This document shows, one piece after another, positions 17,898-22,765 of a DNA stretch of 46,271 nucleotides. This DNA is from Flammeovirgaceae bacterium UBA5008 (GTDB lineage Bacteria; Bacteroidota; Bacteroidia; Cytophagales; Cyclobacteriaceae): NCBI GenBank assembly GCA_002398365.1, contig DGYK01000026.1:2609-48879 (forward strand), given 5' to 3'. Numbering within the stretch: the stretch's first letter is position 1; every line of letters begins with the position of its first letter. A program made the position numbers and the translations under genes. Below the pieces are notes generated by a model, which did no database searches, had not been told where the DNA came from, and saw only the letters and a program-made list of their open reading frames with translations.

Positions 17898-19529
17898 TTA
17901 CTCCTTATCCAAAAACGGATAACGATAATCCGTAGGTGTCACAAACGTTTCTTTAATCGTGCGCATCGATACCCAGCGCAATAAATTTACTTTGGCTCCG
18001 GCTTTATCGTTGGTGCCGCTACCTCTCGCGCCCCCAAATGGCTGCTGACCTACCACCGCACCAGTAGGTTTGTCGTTGATGTAGAAATTACCTGCGGAGT
18101 TACTTAGTTTTTTAGTGGCCATTTCCACAGCATAACGATCGCGAGCTAGGATAGAACCGGTTAACGCATAAGGAGAAGTCTGATCCACTAATTCCAATGT
18201 CTGCTCGAAATTTTCTTCGTGGTACACGTAAATCGTTACAACGGGTCCGAAGATTTCTTCGCACATAGTGATGGAGCTGGCATCTTTGGTGAGCACTACG
18301 GTTGGTTCGATGAAGTAGCCTTTGCTCTTGTCGTACTTGCCGCCTGCGATGATTTCGTTCATCGGATTTTGGCGTGCTTTTTCAATATAACCGGTGATGG
18401 ACTTAAACGCTTTCTCGTCAATAACTGCATTGATGAAGTTTCCGAAATCTTCAGTTGGCCCCATTTTCATGCTGCTGAGGTCGGCCAGTAAATATTTCTT
18501 TACATCTTCCCATAAGTTGGAAGGAATGTAGCAACGTGAGGCAGCCGAACATTTTTGTCCCTGATACTCAAAGGCACCACGGGCGATGGCTGTTGCCACT
18601 TGTTTGGCATCGGCACTTTTGTGCACCATGATAAAATCTTTACCGCCTGTTTCCCCTACGATGCGAGGATACGATTTGTATTGGTGAATATTTTGGCCAA
18701 TGGTTTTCCAGATGTTTTGGAAAACTCCTGTGCTTCCGGTGAAGTGAATGCCACCAAAATCGCGGTGACTGAAAATTACATCGCCTGCATCGGGGCCGGT
18801 AACGTAGATTAAGTTGATGACGCCATCCGGCAATCCCGCTTCTTTCAATACTTGCATGATTACGTTGGCTGCATAAATCTGTGTGTTGGCCGGTTTCCAA
18901 ACTACCGTATTGCCCATCAGTGCCGCGCTGGTTGGCAAGTTGCCTGCAATGGCAGTGAAGTTGAAAGGAGTGAGTGCAAATACAAATCCTTCCAACGGAC
19001 GATATTCGATTCGATTCCAAACGCCCGGAGATGATTCGGGTTGGTCGCGATAGATTTCGCCCATGAAGTGCACGTTGAATCGGAGGAAGTCGATTAACTC
19101 GCAAGCAGAATCTATTTCCGCCTGAAACGCATTTTTAGATTGCCCCAACATGGTGGCCGCATTGATTTTGTAGCGATAGGGCCCTGCCAACAGATCGGCT
19201 GCTTTTAAGAAGATGCTTGCGCGATTTTCCCAGCTAAGCCCGGCCCATAGTTCTTTCGCTGCCATGGCTGCGTTGATGGCTTGTGTGACATGTTGCTTGT
19301 CGCCTTCGTGGTAATGCCCAAGCAGATGCTGATGATCGTGTGGAGGATTAAGTGGTTTCTTGTTTCCGCTGCGCACTTCTTCGGCACCAATGTACATAGG
19401 AATGTCAAGCACTTGGGCGCGTGCTTCCTCCAGTGCTTTTTTTAATGCTCCACGTTCTTTGCTGCCGGGAGCATAGGATAATACAGGTTCGTTTTTAGGA
19501 TAGGGAATATTGAAAAATCCGGTTGACAT
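17898..19529 (-). CDS. pruA: L-glutamate gamma-semialdehyde (1-pyrroline-5-carboxylate) dehydrogenase
   Basis: The start is ATG 19529 (MSTGFFNIPYP), giving 543 residues, the usual length for single-domain P5C dehydrogenase. The aldehyde dehydrogenase core shows the NAD-binding FTGSTGVF, the general-base glutamate in VGETGGKDF and the catalytic cysteine in GQKCSAASR. The C-terminal FGGARGSGTNDKAG is typical of P5CDH rather than other ALDH families. It oxidises glutamate semialdehyde from proline (or ornithine) to glutamate with NAD+. No proline dehydrogenase gene is adjacent. The upstream leader contains an odd degenerate GCGATTT-type repeat. Confidence 0.93.
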   Translation of the reverse strand: MSTGFFNIPYPKNEPVLSYAPGSKERGALKKALEEARAQVLDIPMYIGAEEVRSGNKKPLNPPHDHQHLLGHYHEGDKQHVTQAINAAMAAKELWAGLSWENRASIFLKAADLLAGPYRYKINAATMLGQSKNAFQAEIDSACELIDFLRFNVHFMGEIYRDQPESSPGVWNRIEYRPLEGFVFALTPFNFTAIAGNLPTSAALMGNTVVWKPANTQIYAANVIMQVLKEAGLPDGVINLIYVTGPDAGDVIFSHRDFGGIHFTGSTGVFQNIWKTIGQNIHQYKSYPRIVGETGGKDFIMVHKSADAKQVATAIARGAFEYQGQKCSAASRCYIPSNLWEDVKKYLLADLSSMKMGPTEDFGNFINAVIDEKAFKSITGYIEKARQNPMNEIIAGGKYDKSKGYFIEPTVVLTKDASSITMCEEIFGPVVTIYVYHEENFEQTLELVDQTSPYALTGSILARDRYAVEMATKKLSNSAGNFYINDKPTGAVVGQQPFGGARGSGTNDKAGAKVNLLRWVSMRTIKETFVTPTDYRYPFLDKE

Positions 19530-19646
19530 ATTTTTGAGTTTAGATATGAGACATGCGATTTGGGATGTGCGATTTATGCGATGCAAATTAACAATATGAA
19601 TGCTATAATAATAGTCGTTGATCGTGGCTAGAACTATAAATAATCC

Positions 19647-19682
19647 TCCTAGGTCTTATTGCGCTAGTAGAAAGACCTAGGA
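19647..19682 (-). terminator. Candidate terminator or hairpin after the YjjG-like gene
   Basis: TCCTAGGTCTT (19647-19657) and AAGACCTAGGA (19672-19682) form an 11-bp perfect stem with a 14-base loop, 36 bases past the stop of the HAD gene. On the minus strand the tail is only weakly T-rich. Confidence 0.5.
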
Positions 19683-19717
19683 AGATTTGACGGTTGACCT
19701 AAGCGGATTGGATGTAA

Positions 19718-20410
19718 TTACAATAGTTCTTTCAGTTCGGCCAAGCTATGAATTTCGTGCGTAAGTGGGGTTTGGTGTGTTATTTTTTCGGGGTTGAAGT
19801 AGATGGTGTCGATTTGTGCGTTTTTTGCTCCACCCATATCTGTAAGAAGGTTGTCGCCAATCATAGCCACTTCGTGGGGTTGTAAGTTGTTTTCACGGAG
19901 GGCAAACTCAAAAATTTCTTTAGCGGGTTTTTTATGTCCTGCTTTTTCGGATGTTACAATGCTTTGAAAGAAATGATGGATGCCTCCGCTGTTTAATTTA
20001 ATATCTTGTATTTCACTAAATCCGTTGGTGATGATGTGCATGGGATAATTGGGATGGAGATATTCCAATACTTCTTTGGCATGCGGCAATAGATTTTTCT
20101 TTTTAGGCGATTGATTCACATAGTCGGCAGAGAATTGCAACGACAGATCGTATTCATCGACATCAAATTCTTGAAACACGCGGTGGAAGCGCTGCAAGCG
20201 AATGACATCTTGTTTGATTTGGCCCGTGTCGTAGAGATGCCACAGGCCGGTGTTTATCTTTTTAAAAGCAATGTGAAATTCGCTTACATCAATGCCATGG
20301 TTTTCTAGGCGGTAATGTTGGTGTAGTTCGGTGAGGGTTTCGCGGGAGTTGGTATCAAAATCCCACAGGGTGTGGTCGAGGTCGAAGAAGAGCGCGGTAT
20401 ATTTTTTCAT
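19718..20410 (-). CDS. yjjG: HAD-family nucleotidase, YjjG-like
   Basis: The 230-residue protein has all four HAD motifs: FFDLDHTLWDF (nucleophile D10 and acid D12), IITNGFS, the lysine in HKKPAKEIF and MIGDNLLTDMGGAKN. The helical cap inserted after motif I and the LDHTLWDFD opening are typical of the YjjG group of pyrimidine 5'-nucleotidases. This group removes non-canonical nucleotides and other phosphometabolites. Cytoplasmic and magnesium-dependent by family knowledge. The specific substrate is inferred. Confidence 0.88.
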   Translation of the reverse strand: MKKYTALFFDLDHTLWDFDTNSRETLTELHQHYRLENHGIDVSEFHIAFKKINTGLWHLYDTGQIKQDVIRLQRFHRVFQEFDVDEYDLSLQFSADYVNQSPKKKNLLPHAKEVLEYLHPNYPMHIITNGFSEIQDIKLNSGGIHHFFQSIVTSEKAGHKKPAKEIFEFALRENNLQPHEVAMIGDNLLTDMGGAKNAQIDTIYFNPEKITHQTPLTHEIHSLAELKELL

Positions 20411-20588
20411 TTATGTGAGGCGTGAGATTGAAGATTTGAGAATTAAGATTTTTGATTGAAGATCAAGTTTTTTGATTGAATGGTGCGTGATATGCGGGCG
20501 ATCGGCCATGGGATAGAAGTGAAAATGCCACCAGTGGTTGTGCTAGTTTGGGTTGCTCTGAATTTTGATAGGTGGCATTGGAACGGAT
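20411..20588. other. Leader region with low-complexity repeats
   Basis: No gene is seen. Within 20425-20480 the unit GATTGAAGAT and variants of TTTGATTGAA recur imperfectly. A similar but not identical run (variants of GCGATTT) precedes pruA at about 19550-19580. Both lie just upstream of minus-strand starts. Confidence 0.4.
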
Positions 20589-20640
20589 AGCCCGGTGCCC
20601 TGCGGAGGCGCCTGGCTCGCCAGGGCCACCATAGGGCAGG
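20589..20640. repeat. GC-rich multi-hairpin palindromic element
   Basis: This block is much richer in G and C than its surroundings. It contains CCTGGC-TC-GCCAGG (20611-20624) nested between TGCCCT (20596-20601) and AGGGCA (20633-20638). An alternative outer pairing is GGTGCCCTG with CAGGGCCACC. No open frame with protein-like character crosses it. It may be a dispersed palindromic repeat or a structured RNA. Confidence 0.5.
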
Positions 20641-20679
20641 CCGCAAAAATTATTTGAACAGTTCAAGGGGAAAGTATGG

Positions 20680-21063
20680 CTAGAAGTTGAGCGGTTTTAT
20701 TTTTAGTTTATTGAGCGAGAGTTCGCGATTGCTGTACATGGTTTTGAAGACGGATTGGTCTTGCTGCATGACGGGGTCGCGGCTGACGAATTGAAGTATT
20801 TGTTTGATGATGTCGAACACTTCGTCTTTGATTTGATAAAATACCCACTGGTTGATTTTACGAGAAGTGAGTATGCCGGAATTTTTGAGGTAAAGCAGGT
20901 GGCGCGAGGTTTTGGTTTGTGTGAATTCAAGTATGCGCTCTAAGTCGGTAATACACATTTCACCATTGGTTAAAATGAGGTTGAGAATGCGCAGGCGTGA
21001 GGTGTCTGAACTGGCCAGAAAAATTTGAGCACCCAATTCGATATTAAAGTGTTTGAGGCGCAT
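20680..21063 (-). CDS. ArsR-family winged-helix regulator
   Basis: The 127-residue protein has the ArsR/SmtB fold: an N-terminal helix, then DTSRLRILNLILTNGEMCITDLERIL, the recognition helix TQTKTSRHLLYLKNSGIL and a wing (TSRKINQWVFYQIKDE). A single cysteine (C38, in GEMCITD) sits where some metal sensors carry CxC, so metal sensing is not supported. Such proteins repress neighbouring genes or their own promoter; no target is evident because the next gene on this strand lies beyond the GC-rich hairpin region. Confidence 0.8.
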   Translation of the reverse strand: MRLKHFNIELGAQIFLASSDTSRLRILNLILTNGEMCITDLERILEFTQTKTSRHLLYLKNSGILTSRKINQWVFYQIKDEVFDIIKQILQFVSRDPVMQQDQSVFKTMYSNRELSLNKLKIKPLNF

Positions 21064-21192
21064 TAGAACTATTTTATGAATGGGTACATCATCCTTAAAT
21101 AAAGTGGTTTTTTAGCCTTTTTTAGCGCTTTTTAGTGAATCTTTAAGTTAAAAGATCTTGCGAAGATAAGGCTAACATTCGATATGAATCTT

Positions 21193-21200
21193 TACCTTTG
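21193..21200 (+). promoter_or_regulatory. -7 promoter box
   Basis: TACCTTTG matches TAnnTTTG exactly and ends 10 bases before the ATG at 21211, so the leader would be very short. No -33 TTTG is seen. Confidence 0.4.
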
Positions 21201-21210
21201 CCCAGATATT

Positions 21211-21825
21211 ATGAAGGGAATTTTTAAAGTTTTGCTATTTCTGGCGGCCTTTGGTTTCGCTGGTACGCTGCTGGCGCAAAGTCAGAGGCGTGTGATTCAG
21301 CTTTCGGGCTTTGTGACGGATACAGCTACGAATGTGTTGCCGGGTGTGCACGTGTATGTGCCTAAGGCAGGTCGTGGTACACCTACTACGCTTTCCGGAT
21401 TTTTTACTTTGCCTGTGTTGGTAGGTGACAGCGTGGTGTTTAGTGCGGTAGGTTTTAAAAGAGCGAGCTACAAAGTGCCTGATTTGCCAAAGGAATCTTG
21501 GACTATTTTTGTAGAGTTGGCCCCAGATATAACCTTGCTCAATGAGACAGTTGTGATGGGTATTCCCACAGAAGAGCTTTTTAAGGAGGCTGTGCTGGCT
21601 ATGAATATTCCATTGGATAATACGGTGGATTCGAGAGCTTTGAATGCGGAGATGCTGGCGTTGATGGCGCGCACGACACCGATGGATGGTGCGGGCAACT
21701 ATCGCTATTATATTGACCAATGGTCGAACTCTGCCGGAGACAAATTCAGACCGGCTTATAATCCTTTTTTGAATCCGCTGAATTGGGCGCGGTTTATCAG
21801 GGATTTGAAGAAAAAGAAGAAATAG
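21211..21825 (+). CDS. Secreted protein with carboxypeptidase-regulatory-like domain
   Basis: The start is ATG 21211 (MKGIFKVL), giving 204 residues with a signal peptide ending LLAQ. Residues about 30-105 form a CarboxypepD_reg-like beta-sandwich (QLSGFVTDTATNVLPGVHVYVPKAGRGTPTTLSGFFTL), the module seen at the N-terminus of TonB-dependent receptors. Here it is not followed by a plug or barrel; the C-terminus is a short, basic tail (RDLKKKKK). It is a common stand-alone Bacteroidota envelope protein of unknown function. The next gene is the tRNA-Pro locus. Confidence 0.75.
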   Translation: MKGIFKVLLFLAAFGFAGTLLAQSQRRVIQLSGFVTDTATNVLPGVHVYVPKAGRGTPTTLSGFFTLPVLVGDSVVFSAVGFKRASYKVPDLPKESWTIFVELAPDITLLNETVVMGIPTEELFKEAVLAMNIPLDNTVDSRALNAEMLALMARTTPMDGAGNYRYYIDQWSNSAGDKFRPAYNPFLNPLNWARFIRDLKKKKK

Positions 21826-21832
21826 ACTTTCC

Positions 21833-21864
21833 ATTGAATTTTATTATTATTGCGACTCTTTTTG
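21833..21864 (+). promoter_or_regulatory. Candidate tRNA-Pro promoter
   Basis: ATTG (21833-21836), a 20-base spacer and TCTTTTTG (21857-21864) approximate the TTTG / TAnnTTTG consensus with one mismatch each. It is placed about 27 bases before the mature tRNA. Confidence 0.4.
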
Positions 21865-21890
21865 CGGGCGATGCTTGTGGGAAGAAGTAT

Positions 21891-21965
21891 CGAGGTGTAG
21901 CGCAGCCCGGTTAGCGCATCACGTTAGGGACGTGGAGGCCGGAGGTTCGAATCCTCTCACCTCGA
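21891..21965 (+). tRNA. tRNA-Pro (AGG)
   Basis: The 75-nt cloverleaf is complete: acceptor CGAGGTG/CACCTCG, D stem GCGC/GCGC, anticodon stem TCACG/CGTGG, T stem GGAGG/CCTCT and discriminator A. The loop TTAGGGA gives anticodon AGG (21926-21928) with G37. The C1-G72 pair, A73 and G35/G36 agree with bacterial tRNA-Pro identity. A34 in a proline tRNA is unusual for bacteria, where TGG, GGG or CGG are usual. CCA is not encoded. This is the only copy in the array with an intact 5' acceptor strand. Confidence 0.9.
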
Positions 21966-21966
21966 C

Positions 21967-22008
21967 AAACCAACTTGAGTTTTGTAACTTGAGTTGGTTT
22001 TGTGTTTT
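21967..22008 (+). terminator. Terminator of tRNA-Pro (copy 1)
   Basis: AAACCAACT (21967-21975) pairs with AGTTGGTTT (21992-22000), followed by a T-rich tail. The loop contains part of a direct repeat of ACTTGAGTT. The same hairpin recurs at 22341-22380. Confidence 0.75.
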
Positions 22009-22015
22009 TAGGGCA

Positions 22016-22270
22016 ATGGAATTTCAGGTATACATTTTACAAAGTCTTACAACAAATAGATATTATGTTGGTCAAACTAATAATTTAGAAAAGCGACTTG
22101 ACGAACATAATAGCGAGATGGCAGGTCACACTAAAAAAGAACAACCTTGGAAATTGGTTTGGCGTAAAATTGTTTTAACAAGGAATGAGGCTATTTTGCT
22201 GGAGAGAAAGATAAAGAAGCGAGGAGCAGCAAGATTTTTGGAGGATTTGAGTAGGATGCAGCCCGGTTAG
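22016..22270 (+). CDS. GIY-YIG nuclease, small stand-alone type
   Basis: The start is ATG 22016 (MEFQVYILQ), giving 84 residues. The reading frame is open back through the tRNA, but that extension is not protein-like. The GIY-YIG fold is visible: VYI and YYVG as the two motif strands, the catalytic arginine in LEKRLDEHN and the metal-binding glutamate in NEAILLERKIKKR. The ending GAARFLED is typical of small UvrC-N/YhbQ-like nucleases. The last codons and the TAG stop (CAG CCC GGT TAG) lie inside a duplicated tRNA-Pro D-arm, so the gene's end is made by the tRNA repeat. Family members cut DNA with one metal ion; the target here is unknown. Confidence 0.85.
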   Translation: MEFQVYILQSLTTNRYYVGQTNNLEKRLDEHNSEMAGHTKKEQPWKLVWRKIVLTRNEAILLERKIKKRGAARFLEDLSRMQPG

Positions 22271-22339
22271 AGTCACGCCACAGCGTGATTAGGGACGTGG
22301 AGGCCGTCCCGCCTCAGCGGGAGAATCCTCTCACCTCGA
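22258..22339 (+). repeat. Partial tRNA-Pro duplicate 2 (3' part, with two palindromes)
   Basis: It matches tRNA-Pro from GCAGCCCGGTTAG to the discriminator but lacks the 5' acceptor strand. TCACGC-CACA-GCGTGA (22273-22288) replaces the 5' anticodon arm. TCCCGC-CTCA-GCGGGA (22307-22322) replaces the 5' T arm, where the intact copy reads GGAGGTTC. It cannot fold as a tRNA. Confidence 0.85.
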
Positions 22340-22340
22340 C

Positions 22341-22382
22341 AAACCAACTTGAGTTTTGTAACTTGAGTTGGTTTTGTTTTTT
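22341..22382 (+). terminator. Duplicated terminator hairpin (copy 2)
   Basis: AAACCAACT (22341-22349) pairs with AGTTGGTTT (22366-22374), followed by TGTTTTTT. It is nearly identical to the tRNA-Pro terminator at 21967. Confidence 0.7.
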
Positions 22383-22388
22383 AGGGCA

Positions 22389-22431
22389 ATGGAATTTCAA
22401 GTTTACATTCTGCAAAGACATATAATTGATT
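22389..22431 (+). pseudogene. Remnant of a second GIY-YIG gene
   Basis: The sequence reads MEFQVYILQR and then runs via IID into tRNA-derived sequence, so nearly the whole nuclease is deleted. Compared with the intact gene, the changes in the first nine codons (CAG/CAA, GTA/GTT, TTA/CTG) are all silent. The same GGGCA precedes the ATG. Confidence 0.75.
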
Positions 22432-22504
22432 GCAGCCCGGTTAGCGTCACGCCCCAGCGTGATTAGGGACGTGGAGGCCGGAGGTTCGAATCCTCTCACC
22501 TCGA
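22432..22504 (+). repeat. Partial tRNA-Pro duplicate 3 (3' part, with one palindrome)
   Basis: It matches tRNA-Pro from GCAGCCCGG to the discriminator but lacks the 5' acceptor strand. TCACGC-CCCA-GCGTGA (22447-22462) stands where the intact copy has CATCACG. The T arm and 3' acceptor strand are identical to the intact tRNA. Confidence 0.85.
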
Positions 22505-22509
22505 CAGAA

Positions 22510-22540
22510 AAGCTTCTGAGAAATTCAGAGGCTTTTTTTG
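22510..22540 (+). terminator. Terminator at the end of the tRNA-Pro array
   Basis: AAGCTTCTGA (22510-22519) pairs with TCAGAGGCTT (22525-22534) with one G-U pair, followed by T5-7. It may be the original tRNA terminator. The remaining gap to 22765 shows nothing recognisable. Confidence 0.75.
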
Positions 22541-22765
22541 TTTCAGAAGGATTGCATGCAATGGCGTAAAGATGAAAAATAGGAGTTTGAATAAGCTCTT
22601 CTTTGTGTCGCTCTGTAGATTTGAATCAGATTTCCTTCAAAGTTCAAAAAGATTGTAATTGTGACGTTGAGAAACACCTCATCAATTGTTGAGCAATCGT
22701 TTTGATTTTTAAGAGAACACGTATTAATCCGTTTCGAGTAGTTAATTTTACCATGCGTTGATCGT

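Larger units (their letters stand above)
21891..22504 (+). mobile_element. tRNA-Pro / GIY-YIG tandem array (candidate tRNA-targeting selfish element)
   Basis: Intact tRNA-Pro is followed by two iterations of one plan: terminator hairpin, GGGCA then ATG of a GIY-YIG gene, and a 3' tRNA-Pro segment that begins GCAGCCCGGTTAG. Unit 1 (21966-22339) carries a full GIY-YIG gene. Unit 2 (22340-22504) keeps only its first nine to ten codons. The plan resembles elements that integrate in a tRNA and rebuild its 3' end. Here the only gene visible is the nuclease. That the nuclease drives insertion is inference. Confidence 0.65.

Noticed and set aside
21875..22015. N-terminal extension of the GIY-YIG reading frame through the tRNA-Pro
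   Set aside because: The frame is open only because the tRNA happens to lack stops in it; the extension has no protein-like features and the GIY-YIG fold begins at the ATG at 22016.
22258..22504. Second and third tRNA-Pro genes
   Set aside because: Both lack the 5' acceptor strand and have palindromes in the arms, so they cannot form a cloverleaf.
21891..22504. CRISPR-like array
   Set aside because: The repeats are tRNA-derived, of unequal spacing and unit length, with a coding gene between two of them; no cas gene is near.
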